Of a DNA stretch of 64,000 nt, positions 35,051-47,619 are shown one piece after another (position 1 is the first letter of the stretch; each line of letters starts with the position of its first letter). The notes below the pieces were generated by a model. That model was not told the origin of the DNA and searched no databases. It was given only the letters and a program-made list of their open reading frames with translations. The stretch spans positions 53,652,080-53,716,079 of the forward strand of contig CM045729.1 of assembly GCA_024760905.1 (NCBI GenBank), read 5' to 3'. The DNA is from Plotosus lineatus (taxonomy: Eukaryota; Chordata; Actinopteri; Siluriformes; Plotosidae). The position numbers were made by a program, and so were the translations under genes.

Positions 35051-35540
35051 CAGGGTTCCCTCGTTACTTCGTGCTTCAATTCATACAGCTTCAGTGCATC
35101 GCGGTAATTTTTTAATTAGTTCATCGAATTAAAAAATAAGGACATTAAGGAAGAATATGGGAAAATGTTAAGGAAAATGCCACATAAACAAGGTCAATTA
35201 TGCAAAAATAAAAAAATAAAAACACAAAACAAACACAAAACAACCCAAAACCTCCCATCCAAACTAGTTACATTTTTGTGAGGTGCGCATCTATGTGCAT
35301 GCACACATCTGTATGTGTGTATTTATATAATATTTACATCTTATGCATTATATTTTAATGTTTAATCGTTATTATAAGCATTTATAGCATTGAATATGTA
35401 TTTATTGATATTATATACACATATACATGTATGTATACGTCAGTCAAGGGCGGTTGGGGGGGTGATCCTACTTCGCGGAATATGGTGGTCGCGGGGGGGA
35501 TCTCAGTCCCAATTAACCGTGGAAAGTGAGGGATTTTATG
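35051..35540 (-). mobile_element. TIR-3 MITE copy
   Basis: It starts CAGGGTTCCCTCGTTACTTC after TA, with CAGCTTCAGTGCATCGCGG, GTGAGGTGCGCATC and TATTGATATTATATACACAT. It ends GTGGAAAGTGAGGGAT with the last bases damaged. Confidence 0.85.
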
Positions 35541-36586
35541 GAACCATAAAAACCACAAACCATATACAGTACAAGAAAGTCCATTTCATTATCATCATGG
35601 CTGGTTTTACCATAACATCATCCAACATCAAGTATGGCTGTTTATACCATAAGTGTAAGTCATAAATAATTGTGGGAAGACGTTTACACACACAACCATT
35701 CGCTTTCATGTATGTTTACACATACAAACGTTCCACTCTCACACCTTGGGGTGATTTGATGGCTTGGATGCTGTTTAGAGTTCATCTTCAGCGACATCCA
35801 CCCTGCTTTCTGTGCATAACTGTTAATTATCACAAAATTCACAGTTCACACATGTACACTACAAATAGAATGCAGTAGTCCATGGCAGCAGATTGTGTGT
35901 TGTGCGCTAATACTGATCTCCCACTAGCATTGGCAGAGTGCAAGTTGTGATGAAATACAATTTTGCAATCACAAATGAGAAATTATTCCATTATCAAAGA
36001 CATATTAAGAAAATGACACTTTAATGAGTTGGTTCCAGCTAACAAGGAAACCAACAACTGAAGTAAATGTTCCAGTGCATTGCAAGCTCAGAAAACAGGC
36101 AGGGAATTATCTCTCAGCAATACTGATATGCACATATGCACAGATGCACTGACAAAAGAGGCAGGACAACAAAACTACCCTTGCTTCTTTTCTGTTGTCA
36201 AGGGGACAGTTGCCCTTAGCAACACATTTACAAAAGAAATCAGGTCAAGCCCCGCACAACTGATATAAATAATTCGGTTCTGCTCTGATTTTACATTTCC
36301 AAATTCAGACACATCTATTACATTTACAATTGGAAATATGGGAATCTTTTCAGCAGTTCACCTTTGCTCTGTTTTCACTTATACAGGGCAAGGGAATGAA
36401 ATAGCGGATGCCTTGTTTTGAGCTGAAAGACAAAAAAGATTGTGATGCTTTGTATGTTTGGGGTGAGGTGGGGTTGCCATTTTATCTAATCCACAGCCCA
36501 GACTGTCTAGGCTGGAAAAAAAAATCCTCTTAACCACATCTCCATCAGGCACCAAACAAATCAACACACTGCAGCCATACCCCCTT

Positions 36587-36589
<3 letters not shown>
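35541..36589. other. Intronic stretch, nothing recognised
   Basis: No exon or repeat family identified. Confidence 0.4.

Positions 36590-36625
<36 letters not shown>
36590..36625. repeat. (CA)n microsatellite
   Basis: Short CA tract. Confidence 0.95.
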
Positions 36626-36627
<2 letters not shown>

Positions 36628-36903
36628 GACTGGAGCAACATGTCCAAGTGCCCAGATGCTAATGGGCCTGTATGTTGAGTCAGTGATAACATGTTTTACT
36701 TACTGCTCTTTTATGGACTACATTACATACACATAAATCCATAGGCTAGGTGTCTATGTGTCTATTCTACAAGGTAAGATTTATTCTCGGCATTATATGT
36801 GCTTCAGTTTTCCAATAATTCTTCATATTATGGTGATGCCATAATTAGGAAGCTTTATTTACATGCATTTACAATCTCAAAGAATTTTTATGTATGTCAT
36901 AGT

Positions 36904-37070
36904 CCAGTGGTCCCCAACCCCCGGGGCCGTTTACAGAAGCACGTCACGTGAACTCTGAACGCTGTTATCAGACCTGTGCTGTGCAGCTTCAGAGTTTTAG
37001 TATATACTACATGGAACCATAAGAACACGCTCACTGTAACAGCACGTTTTTATAAGTATTCAATACACAG
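36904..37070. mobile_element. Possible degraded hAT end
   Basis: CCAGTGGTCCCCAACCCCCG resembles the terminus of hAT-type elements. No opposite end or target duplication was found, so this is tentative. Confidence 0.3.
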
Positions 37071-37119
37071 AAACATAAGACAAATAGGTTAAAACAAGAT
37101 TATTATGTTTGATTTTTCC

Positions 37120-37560
37120 ATCTTAACACATGATAATGATGCCACCTGCTTCAAATGACTGTGAAAACTTGCCTATCATTTCAATTCAAGCTTTAGCTAC
37201 TGGTGAAAATAAATTATTTTATTCTCCACATACTGGACCAATCAAATCATGCTGTTTCTCGCTCATATATACTGTACTAATACTCATTATCTATTGCCTA
37301 AATGCAATAATTAGGCCTATCATTGCCGTCTTATTTTGCAAGTTGGATAATTACTTAAAAAGCACGGATCACAGTAGGACCCCTTTACATCTGTTGGTTG
37401 TATTGCATTTAATTATGAGCGTCTAATCATCCATCTGCACCTGCTGACCAGAGAAATAATGTAATTCTCCACTGGCTGGCATTGGAGAAATGCCAGGGTT
37501 CCTTTTAAGAGACTCTCAGTCTGCCACTCCATTAGCTATGGATCACAAAGCTCAAGACAA
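37120..37560. other. Complex non-repetitive intronic block, candidate conserved element
   Basis: The sequence has balanced composition, no simple repeats and homeodomain-like ATTA cores (GGATAATTACTTAAAAAGC, AATGCAATAATTAGGCC). It matches no repeat family here. Regulatory function is only an inference. Confidence 0.3.
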
Positions 37561-37701
37561 AATCACTTACTGGTTTTTGTGCATAAGCAATATTTTTTTT
37601 AATTGGAAGTTTCACAAAAGGGAAAAAAAATTGATGCACAAGTAAAAATCATACTTTAAGGTAAAAAAAAAAAAAAATCATAATAATAATCATATACTTT
37701 C

Positions 37702-37838
37702 ATAAAGAGTAGGCCATTAGGTTGCCATCAGCATGCTTCTGCGATGTGATGGCCTGGCGAGCTGTCCAGGCTGTACATAGTTGGCTGAGATGCCCGCCCT
37801 CCCCCCAACCCTGGAATTAGGATTCATAAAATGAATGA
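37702..37838 (+). mobile_element. SINE-B 3' fragment
   Basis: It runs from AAAGAGTAGGCC through GATGGCCTGGCGAGCTGTCC to a worn tail ATTAGGATTCATAAAATGAA. The head is absent. Confidence 0.8.
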
Positions 37839-38449
37839 TAATAACCATAAAAATAATTAAAAGTAGACAGAACAGAGTTGTATGTGTGACTTTACTACAG
37901 ATTATAGGAAGAGTTGACATGTTATGTTCGTGACATGATGATTCATTCGATTTTAATGAAGGATACCAGTAATTATTGAGAAGAAATCCAGCATGGATTT
38001 GAATATACCCGAGTTTCGTAATGACATAAGAGGAAAGGGAAGCCATTCTTTACGCCACAATGACAGGTAAATGCAGTAGCGGCTGGTCTGAAAGCTGAGA
38101 GGAAAATGTATGCAAATAAAAGCTTAAAATGAATTACAAGCATAAAACAGAAATAACACCGATTTCACTTCCGCAAAAATGCAAAGTGCAGAATGTTTGG
38201 CACCACATAACACAGACAAAGAGACAGAGGAAGACAGAGAGCAAGAGAACGACAGAGAGAGACAGGAGAGAGAAAGAGGGGGGGGGGGGGAGAAACCACT
38301 TAAGTTCTTCTAGTATCTACAGAATCACAGTATTAGTTTGGCTACGCTCTTTACCCACACACTGTGTAACAAAAAAATCCTGACTGACAGACAATATGCT
38401 TGCCAGTGAAGTACTACAAAAATGTACAATGACCCATTCCAAACATACG

Positions 38450-38790
38450 GCACCACAGCAGCATAATGGTAGCATGTCCACCTCACAACAAGAAGAGCCT
38501 GGGTTCGAATACCAGGCTCGACAAGAGTGTCTCTGGATGGAGTTTGCATGTTCTCCTTGCGCTTATGCGAGCTTCTTCTGGGTACTCCAGTCCCACCCAC
38601 ATTCCAAAGACATGCACATTAGACTAATTGGCTTTTCCAAATTGCCCCAAAGTGTCAGTGTAAATATGTGTGTTGGCATCGCAGAGGATTGACGAGCTGT
38701 TCAGGGTGTATCCCACTTTCACCCAGAGTTGGCTGAAATAGGCTCCAGCCTCAACATGACCCTAACAGGATTAAGCAACTGGGCAAATGA
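38450..38790 (+). mobile_element. SINE-G copy
   Basis: The head is CAGCAGCATAATGGTAGC, then CCTGGGTTCGAATACC, TTTGCATGTTCTCC, AAAGACATGCACATTAGAC, and an L2-like tail AACAGGATTAAGCAAC. Confidence 0.88.
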
Positions 38791-39225
38791 TTGAATTAAC
38801 AACTATAAACATATTTACAGCAAGGTAGTGTAATATTTTACAACAAATGAAATAACACATAATCCAGTACACCCGATGTAGATGATGCCGTTCAAAACAG
38901 CAGCGTACACCCGATTCCGGAAATGCCTGAAATGATGCTTAAAGGTCGAGCTCAAGGAACCAACCATATCAGTGTATGCTGGGATTTGATCACACAACTT
39001 CCTGATCTGCAGAAAAAGTCTTAACTACTTCAAAAAACATCAACCATAAGTACTAAATTATGGATTAATTTTATACTATATAAAACATATTTTGTTACAG
39101 TACATAGATATAGTGATTTGATGGAAACACTATGTTTATTGCTATGTTTAGTCCAGCTTTGCTTTAATTGGTCAGGTTGAGGCTCAGCAACATTAATATG
39201 GCAATAAAATAGGTAGGTAATGTCC

Positions 39226-39518
39226 TTTGGGCTTTTTACACCCGAGCCTAGTGGCTCATCAGGCTGGTGCTTATTATTATTTCTGTAGCATGAAGCGACA
39301 AGGAGTTCAACTCCTCCTGGATGGGACGCTAGTCCATCGCAGGTTACCTTCCCAGTATGTTTTTACTGGGACCCGTTTATATTGCTGGGTGAAGAGAGGC
39401 ACACTTGTGGTTAAAACCTTGCCCAGAGGTCTTGGCACAGTGGAGGTCCAACTGGGATTCAAACACACAACCTCCTGATCATGAGTCCAGCACCCTAACC
39501 ACTACACCCCCGGCCCCA
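39226..39518 (-). mobile_element. SINE-M copy
   Basis: In the reverse strand the head is GGGTGCTGGACTCATGATC, AGGAGGTTGTGTGTTTGAAT; then TGGTTTTAACCACAAGTGTG, GCGATGGACTAGCGTCCCAT and GGAGTTGAACTCC. It ends with CGGGTGTAAAAAGCCC. The anticodon-loop position reads CTCATGA, like initiator/elongator tRNA-Met. Confidence 0.9.
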
Positions 39519-41376
39519 CTTGGCAATAAAATAAAGTTAGCTTATGACCTCAATGTGCTGAATGGACTTTGTCTTCTTTGGGTATGGAATGGAAAATCAT
39601 TTTCAAATAAATTTTGGCACCCCAGACTCCATAACCCTATTGAAAAGGTTATGGAGTCTGGTATTGGATATTGGGTATTGAAATATTAGGAATGATGAGT
39701 TGGAGAAAACTTTACAGAGTGGTTCGTTTTATTCCTCATTAATTCAAGACGTCAATGAAAAATGAACCCAACATTGGATTAAAAAAAAATGTTATGTTGC
39801 TTAGGTTTGTTTCTACAATGGCATGAGCGAAGCTAAAGGAGGAACAACAAAATATTCATGTGTACAATTTTTTTTTTTCCGCCGGCAGTGTTTATACAGT
39901 AAACATTGCATAAGTCGGATTCAAGTGGACCACCAAATTTGCTCCCTCTTAAAATAAGATAAATCCGTCTTATAAGATAAAATCTGTCTTTTTCCTAAGT
40001 CGCATTACATGTTGGAGAAAAACTGAGTTGTACGACATTGGGTAAGAATTCAGAACTGCCGATAACTAAGGTTAGGAGCCATATTCATGAAGCACACTCA
40101 GGGCTGCGTACGTGCTCTTAGGGCCTATGCACTGTGTCGCTAACAGCAAACAATAGATTAAGAGCACAATGGGCTTAAGAATGCTTCATAAACAAAGCCC
40201 TCCTTGTTAGTGTTGCCTCTTAGTTGTGCAATTCTTCCAGAAACGGAAGAACAGACTGGCTTCTGTGTTTGGCGATCAGCAGTTCAATTAACTGACACAA
40301 AAGAATCCTGTTTATTGTAATATAGAGCCATCTACAATGCCGACATAACTTGGTAAGTGCATTTATAGTAATTTTGTGCATGTGTATGAATGAGTGAGCA
40401 CAGCCTACGATAAGCTGTTACATGCAATAATTTTTTTATAAAAATTTATTAAACAGGGACTCAAATTTTTGTCCAACCTAGGTGTAAATCTGACCTACAG
40501 AATCCGAGCTATGCGATGGTATTTTAGCGGAATTATAGTTGGAAAAAATCGGGACTTCGAGAGGCCCTCCAAGTTAAAAAATTTACAGTCATTTTGTTAT
40601 CCACTATATGATACTTGCTGAATAATGTTCTGAATACCATTTTATTGATACCTCATACAACACAGTTTATGAAAATCAGAGAAAGCACTCTAGAGACAGA
40701 GGCAGACATAGGCGGGGTAAAGGAAACTCGACATTAATTTGCCACTAACATGGCGGATACTTCCCCCGGCTACCATACCTTACCATGTCACAACACAATC
40801 ACAAGACTAGACGATTATAATGTAGTACACAAGAACCTAGCACATCGTAATCCAGGCGAGGATGCATTTCTGCTAGAAACAGCAACTTGGAACTCTTCAT
40901 TCCCACTTCCCATTATCCTGACTGATTAAAAAATATTCCATTGGGAATGATCATTGTATCCATAAAGGGTTTACTGCAAACAAATGAGAGGCAGACATAC
41001 AGGTCCTGCATCCAGGTATGTGATTTTTTTATAACCTAAATTAAATATGAAGCTGGATATATTCCTGCATGTGATCATTCACAGCAAATTGTGAAATGCT
41101 AATTATCTTCACTGCACTTGTCTAAAACAGTTGAATTGTTATTTACTTCTGAATTTAATGTTTATCAAATCCTGGAACATTCCCATTTTCACAATGTGTT
41201 TGTTCTGAGAGTGATGCAATGAATAATGCTAGATCTCTACCTAACAGTCTGCCTTGTTTTTGCTATATTTGGTGAGGGAGAGGGGGGTGGATCTACCACA
41301 ACTGTCACCCTGTCCATGGCACCTATTGCTACTCCACCTCTGTAGTCCCTAAAATATATCAAAATATGTTACTAAG
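39519..41376. other. Intronic stretch with weak transposon traces
   Basis: Around 40075-40205 the ends ATTCATGAAGCAC and GAATGCTTCATAAAC form a short imperfect inverted pair, suggesting an old Harbinger-like MITE; unproven. No gene was seen elsewhere in the span. Confidence 0.35.
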
Positions 41377-41378
41377 TG

Positions 41379-41712
41379 GGCAGTGGTGGCCTAGTGGTAT
41401 AGGTGCTGGATTACTGATCCTAATGTTGGGGGTTCAAGCCCCACTCACCAAAGGTTATCATTGTCCTCCCCCCCTCCAGTGCAGCTAACTGGGTTATCAA
41501 AGGCCGGCCATGTCTCTCACTGTCTATGGTGAGAGGCATGTGAAAGGACCATTGCTGACTTTCGACAAGAGTAGCTGCAAAGTCGTCAGCGAGTTTCCGC
41601 CATGTGATGGCCTGGTGAGCTGTCGGGGGTATACTCTGCCCTCGCCTGTAGTCGGCTGGGATGGGCGCCAGCCTCCCCGCAACCCTAATTAGGATTAAAC
41701 GGTTATAGAAAA
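41379..41712 (+). mobile_element. SINE-B, full length
   Basis: The head is GGCAGTGGTGGCCTAGTGG, with the shared body and tail B (GTGATGGCCTGGTGAGCTGT, AATTAGGATTAAACGG). TACTAAG occurs on both sides, a possible short target duplication. Confidence 0.9.
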
Positions 41713-42022
41713 TGAACTGAATTGATACTAAGCACTTTTTTCTATGCTGTGAGAATTCAATTATTAATGCTTGAGTAAGGAAAAGAATAGTCTCTTCTAT
41801 GTATAATAAAAATCCATCCAGACCTTTAAAAACAAATAACCCTTTGTTGAATTAATCTCATAATAAAACAACATGATAATAAAATATAACTCCATATTAG
41901 ATCACTTTTTCTCTTAAAAATCTAGTGCTGGGCGTACTTGCTACAACCATGACAAAATAATAGATATTATATATTAGTAATACTGAATACACATCCAAGA
42001 AGAAAAAATCCATTACCTGTAG

Positions 42023-42365
42023 CAGTGAGAGGGGGAAAAGGTAGGGTAGGTAAGTCTGTTGGGTTTTTACACCCGAGCCTCATGGCTCATCAGGCCGATG
42101 CTTATCCCCGGTTTCCATAGCGTGAAGCAACCAGGAGTTCAACTCCTCCTGGATGGGACGCTAGTCCATCGCAGGTTACCTTCCCAGTATATTTTTACTG
42201 GTACCTATTTATACTGCTGGGTGAACAGAGGCACACTTGTGGTTGAGACCTTGCCCAGGGGTCTTAGCACAGTGATGGTCTCAGTGGGATTTGAACTCAC
42301 AACCTCCTGATCATGAGCACAGTACCCTAGCCACTACGCCACCAGCCCCAGTGAGAGGGGGAAAA
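42023..42365 (-). mobile_element. SINE-M with 17-bp target duplication
   Basis: The SINE runs 42040-42348 on the minus strand and is flanked exactly by CAGTGAGAGGGGGAAAA (42023-42039 and 42349-42365). In sense it ends with a TACC-rich tail. It has the tRNA-Met-like head and the GGAGTTGAACTCC block. Confidence 0.95.
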
Positions 42366-43575
42366 CCCTGTTAAATTATTATACATGATTGAACAGTTTA
42401 CCTGCCTGTCTACCTACCTGTCTCCCTACATAGTTACAGGCCTTTGTACCAATCTGCCTACCTACGTACCTGTTTATATACCTACATACCTACAACCCAA
42501 ACCTGGGAGGAAAGATTTATGATCTGGCCAGTAAATTCAGTCTGTTCAATTAGATCATAAAAATATATAGAAATTTCCATGATATCAGCATTGTGAACCT
42601 CTTGTAATAACATAACTGGAATGTTGACTCTTATGTTATTATTTTCACATTGTTGGAACCCGTGAATGAAGTACTGCTCTCTTAGCTCATAAATCCTAAT
42701 TTCACCACTGCTGCCTCCCCGTGTAAAACTATACATCTTGTTGATATGCTATTTGTGGTACGTAGCACAATGTCCTGTGTATAGTACGATCAGCAGGAAC
42801 ATTTTTCTGGACATTTAAGCTTACTTAAGGTTTAATTTTCTTTCTCAGAGACATGCATTAAGACAGATATACATCAGAGAGCACCTGCCAGCTCTCCTGA
42901 TAACACAATGAACAATGAACAGGTTGGATAAGATTCAGGCGTAATACGTATTACCCTTTTTTTTCATCAAACATTCAAGTAGCTGCGCTATTTACTTTTG
43001 AGAGATTCTGTGGTTGTAAAATCTGACAGTCATTGTGTATAAAGCTGTGTCTGAAAATCTTTAGGGTTGAGATATTACAGAAAAGCCACACAGATTACAG
43101 AAATTAAACAAAAGCTCAAGTTAAATAAATACAGCAGTGTGAACAGCTAGGAGTAATACACAGCAGTTTAATCTACTCCAGTCTACTTCTAATCTTTAAA
43201 GTGTATCATGAATAATTAATGAGACTAGCATTTCATAATTTATTACAGGTATTATCGAAATCATCATGCAGATCTTTTGAAATAGAAAATACAACCATAA
43301 ATCATGACATCTCCTGCGATGTGGAGATAGTATTTTAGCGAGATTCGTAGTTGTTATGTGACTGTAGCCTTGACAACACATTAATGTCCTTCCTCTCCAC
43401 TCCAATAAAGGCAGGGGAGAGTGGGGTAAGATGATCAGTGGGGTAAGATGTTCACACCCTGTTCCTAGCTAGGAAAATAAATCTATAGACTTGTGCTGCC
43501 ACCTACTGTTGAGTGTTTACACTTTCTGTCTTGTAAAAGAGCCATGTTGCATTTTAGAAGCACGTTTGTGAAATA
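42366..43575. other. Intronic stretch, CTAC-rich patch, otherwise nothing recognised
   Basis: CTAC/CCTG short repeats lie at about 42400-42500. A GTGGGGTAAGATG pair (about 43422-43450) may be a worn repeat end. No exon found. Confidence 0.4.
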
Positions 43576-44068
43576 CAGTGGTACCTCACTTTACGAAAGT
43601 CTCAACAAACAAAAAATGCAGGTTACGAAATGCATTTTCCTAAAATTTTTGTCTCTGGATTACGAAACAAGTTCATGTTACAAAAACGCCATCTTAAAAA
43701 TTAAAACGCGCCATTCAAACATTAAAACGCGCCATTCAAACATTCAAACAATGCACGAGCTGTTCTCCCATCAATGACATTCAAACATCCCACCTCGCTG
43801 GCCTCCCATTGGCAAGGAGGGATGACACAGCTCCCTGTTATTGGCTATCTCCCAACATCCCGCCCCACAGGCCACCCATTGGCTAGAAGGGATGATGCAC
43901 CTCCCTCCCATTGGCTATTATAGAGCTGCAGCTGCCATAATGCTTTGCGTGTAAAGGACGGCGTTACTGTTCGTTAATACTTTATTTATTGACTCAGGCT
44001 TTTAACCTTCCGTAAACATTTGTAAGATTATTACTCTGCTGAGAAGACATGGACAATACACGCACGCA

Positions 44069-44151
<83 letters not shown>

Positions 44152-44423
44152 GCGCGTGTGATTTCCAGTGCGAGTGAGAAGAAGAAACGGGCTTGAGTGA
44201 TATCGCAAAGGAATATGGCCAAACCAGTCTACCATTGGTATGATATTGAAGCAGAAGGTCTTAAAAGGTATGCTTTTATAATTTTCAAAGGGTTTAGGGG
44301 TAGTTTTGGGAGCCTTGGAACGAATCACGCGTTTTACATGTAAAATGCTGTTCAATTTATGAAAAATGCAGGTTACGAAAAATGCTCTGGAACAGATTAA
44401 TTTCGTAAAGTGAGGTACTACTG
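43576..44423 (+). mobile_element. TIR-2 internally deleted copy, both ends present
   Basis: It starts CAGTGGTACCTCACTTTACG after TA and ends GTAAAGTGAGGTACTACTG before TA. It has the same internal deletion as the copy at 13265: the transposase remnant goes from GAGAAGAAGAAACGGGCT straight to TGAGTGATATCGCAAAGG. A (CA)n tract at 44066-44158 occupies the same internal position. Confidence 0.93.
44066..44158. repeat. (CA)n microsatellite inside TIR-2
   Basis: CA tract with CG edges, at the same element position as the tract at 13722-13792. Confidence 0.96.
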
Positions 44424-44436
44424 TATCCAGCTAGCC

Positions 44437-44758
44437 CCACTTAATCCTAATTAGGGTCATAGGGAGGCTGGCGCCCATCCCAGCTGACTCCGGGTGAGGG
44501 CAGAGTACACCCTGAACTGCTCGGCAGGTCATCGCAGGGCAGAAACACACTGATAGCTTTGTAGCCTGCTCTTGTCAAAAGTCAGCAATAGTTCTTTTGC
44601 ATGCCTCACACCATAGACAGTGAGAGACATGCCCGGCCTTTGATAACCCAGTTAGCTCCACGGGGGGGGGGGACGACAACCCGTGGAGAGTGGGGCTTGA
44701 ACCCCCAACTTTAGTGTCAGTGATCCAACACCTTTACCACCAGGTCACCACTGCCCAT
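44437..44758 (-). mobile_element. SINE-B copy
   Basis: Reverse copy starting CTTAATCCTAATTAGGGTC, with the CAGCTGACTCCGGGTGAGGG tail, the body, a poly-G run and the head complement CCAGGTCACCACTGCCC. Confidence 0.9.
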
Positions 44759-45421
44759 GGCTGAAGATAAGATTTTAAATATTGATTAGATTTTTATATA
44801 AATTTGAAGCCGATCCGAGATCCTGCAGGATCCGTACTGGGCACAGTCATGACAGTGATCTTGTCCCGGATGAAAATTCATGAAAATGCCATCAAACACC
44901 TTCAGTTTAAATGGCAGTTTAAACATGGAACTAAGTGAAAATTATATAAAAATACATTAGATAAATATGTTATAAAGGTATATCATTGTCAATAATCCCA
45001 TATGCCTGATGATTTGAACTCGCCATTGCAGCCTATTATCTATAAATATTTGACAGCAGTTCGCATTGCATTTACATTAGCATGAAGGACATATTTAATA
45101 AGACCTATTATCATCTATACCTTGGTTATTCCTTGACTGATGGGACGAATGAGGCTTCCCTTGTTCTACCACCCTCAATTAAAAAAGTACATTTGAAATT
45201 ATTTTAAAAATGCCCAAGTGCTTACATCCAATAAAGTGACAAAGAACTAAACTGTGCTGAGAATTTTTTTTTACTTTTAAAAATAGATAAAAGAAGTTTT
45301 GGACATGCACGAAATTTATTTGTTAAAAAGGATTGTCAATACATGAATAGTTTCTTAGATAAACACTAAATCATATTCATATGTGTATTTGTCTTCAAAT
45401 TTTCATATTGATGGAGTTACA
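44759..45421. other. Intronic stretch, nothing recognised
   Basis: AT-rich; no exon or repeat family identified. Confidence 0.4.
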
Positions 45422-45799
45422 CATCAATACTATACGGGAACAGTGGTGGTCTAGTGGTATAGGGCGCTGGATCGCTGATCCAAAGGTTGGGGGTTCGAGT
45501 CCCACTGTCCACAAGGTTGTCACTGTCCCCCCAGTGCAGCTAACTGGGTTATCAAAGGTGGGCCATGTCTGTCACTGTCTATGGTGAGAGGCATGTAAAA
45601 GAACCATTGCTGACTTTCGTAAAGAGTAGCTGCAAAGTCGTCAGCGTGTTTCTGTCCCTTGCTAAATGGGTTGTGACAAGAAGGGCATCCGACGTAAAAA
45701 CCTCTGCCAAATCAAACGTGCGAATCAGATAATTTGCTGTGGCGACTCCTGAGTAAAAGGGAAAAAGCCGAAAGGAAGACAGACACATGAATACTATAC
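45422..45799 (+). mobile_element. SINE-A, full length, with 14-bp target duplication (one mismatch)
   Basis: The SINE runs 45436-45785. The flanks are CATCAATACTATAC (45422-45435) and CATGAATACTATAC (45786-45799). The head, body and tail A are complete. Confidence 0.94.
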
Positions 45800-45864
45800 A
45801 TCTCTCTCTCTCTCTCTCTCTTTGTGTGTGTATGTGTGTGTCTAGTTACATAATATGACAAATT

Positions 45865-46001
45865 ACTTATCTGCACTCAGAAGGGCATCCGACGTAAAAA
45901 CCTCTGCCAAATCAAACGTGCGAATCAGATGATTCGCTGTGGCGACTCCCGAGTAAAAGGGAAAAAGCCGAAAGGAAGATAGACAGACTTATCTGCACTC
46001 A
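45865..46001 (+). mobile_element. Orphan SINE-A tail with 15-bp target duplication
   Basis: Only the last 107 bp of the SINE (45880-45986, from GAAGGGCATCCGACG to AAGCCGAAAGG) are present. They lie between exact copies of ACTTATCTGCACTCA (45865-45879 and 45987-46001). An independent, 5'-truncated retroposition. Confidence 0.95.
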
Positions 46002-46095
46002 ATCAGACATACACAAATTGTTTTTTCCCTATATGGCTGACTTTTAACGAGAATAATGACTGTTGTAGGTAATGCTAATATCAGTCATAAAACTG

Positions 46096-46100
46096 TTGAT

Positions 46101-46161
<61 letters not shown>
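46096..46161. repeat. (AAT)n microsatellite
   Basis: AAT tract flanking a SINE-A. Confidence 0.96.
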
Positions 46162-46162
46162 T

Positions 46163-46436
46163 CTGTCTTCCTTTCGGCTTTTTCCCTTTTACTCGGGAGT
46201 CGCCACAGCGAATCATTTGATTTGCACGTTTGATTTGGCAGAGGTTTTTACGTCGGATGCCCTTCCTGTCACAACCCTTTTAGCAAGGGACAGAAACACG
46301 CTGATGACTTTGCAGCTACTCTTTGCGAAAGTCAGCAATGGTTCTTTTACATGCCTCTCACCATAGACAGTGACAGACATGGCCCGCCTTTGATAACCCA
46401 GTTAGCTGCACTGGGGGGGACAGTGACAACCTTGTG
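46163..46436 (-). mobile_element. SINE-A inserted in an AAT tract, head truncated
   Basis: Reverse copy from tail A (CTTCCTTTCGGCTTTTTCCC) to CAGTGACAACCTTGTGG. The tRNA-like head is missing and AAT repeats follow directly. Confidence 0.9.
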
Positions 46437-46449
46437 GAATAATAATAAC

Positions 46450-46486
<37 letters not shown>

Positions 46487-46521
46487 TTAATAATATATTA
46501 TTATTATTATTATTATTATTA

Positions 46522-46564
<43 letters not shown>

Positions 46565-46566
46565 GT
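46436..46566. repeat. (AAT)n then (ATT)n inverted microsatellite
   Basis: AAT repeats switch to ATT repeats near 46490, so the tract is self-complementary. Confidence 0.95.
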
Positions 46567-47171
46567 TATCTATAGGCCATAGTGAAAAGAGTAGAGATTT
46601 CTTTCCTGCTTTACCACTAAGTGCTTGGTTTAAGGCGTGTGTTCTTTGCTGTACAAAATCTTGTTAAAAATCTGGCAAACCCTGAGGCATAAATAACATG
46701 TGCTTGGTTTCAACAAACAAATGGGCACCCAAAAAGCACACTGAGTACCTGCACAAGCCAGACATGCATATGAATATATTTTTATACCATGGATAATTAT
46801 TGATGAGTGTTCTAAAAGTAAGTAGGCAACTTGAGATGCCAACTCTGAAGGGGCCATTCTGAGGCCAGCTCACTGACGTATTATTGTAGCCATAGAATTC
46901 TACATATATCTTTAACTGTTAAGCAAACAAAATGTGTGCTCTTAAATTAAATCTGCTTTTAATGCTACATTTTTTAACTATTAATAACCATGTTATGACC
47001 TATCTATCTATCCATCCATCCATCAATCCATCCAAGATGTTATGCACAACTGAATGCTTTGAACAACTATTTGCAAGCACTCTACAGAATCGCTTCCCTA
47101 TAACAAAATTTCATTCACACTTACACCTAAGGAAAAATTAAAGTACTGTATATAGTTGTCCTAATGCAGGT
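46567..47171. other. Intronic stretch, nothing recognised
   Basis: A short TCCA/TCTA patch lies at 46999-47035; no exon found. Confidence 0.4.
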
Positions 47172-47302
47172 CTTCGACGGTGGGAGGAAATCACATATAA
47201 GCACGATGTGAACCTGCAAACTTTACACAAAAACACCCTTGCCGAGTCCCTCACTCAAAGCCAGGACCTTCTTGCTGAGAGGTGAGAGTGCTAATGGTGC
47301 CT
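47172..47302 (-). mobile_element. SINE-G 5' fragment
   Basis: GGTGGGAGGAAATCACATA, GAACCTGCAAACTTTACAC and CCTTCTTGCTGAGAGGTGAG keep the reverse SINE-G order. Confidence 0.65.
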
Positions 47303-47359
47303 CCATGCTTAATATACTATTTAATATATCTTTATGAGAGTACTGTAATTTATTCTCTA

Positions 47360-47370
47360 ACACACACGCA

Positions 47371-47444
<74 letters not shown>
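47360..47444. repeat. (CA)n microsatellite
   Basis: CA tract with one TC interruption near its start. Confidence 0.97.
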
Positions 47445-47447
<3 letters not shown>

Positions 47448-47619
47448 GATATCCCGTTATAAAGACAGAACTATATCATATCCATATGTGCCCCAAAATG
47501 GACCTTTGTTTAGAAATACTAACAGAGAGTCAGTTAATAACATTTGCTTATGTGTATTAGTGCTTATGTACATGTGCCAAGACAAACCCTACAGGCACTA
47601 AGTGCAGTAATGCAACACT

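Noticed and set aside
40075..40205. Firm Harbinger MITE call
   Set aside because: The inverted ends are short and imperfect and no clear 3-bp target duplication was found; left as a weak trace only.
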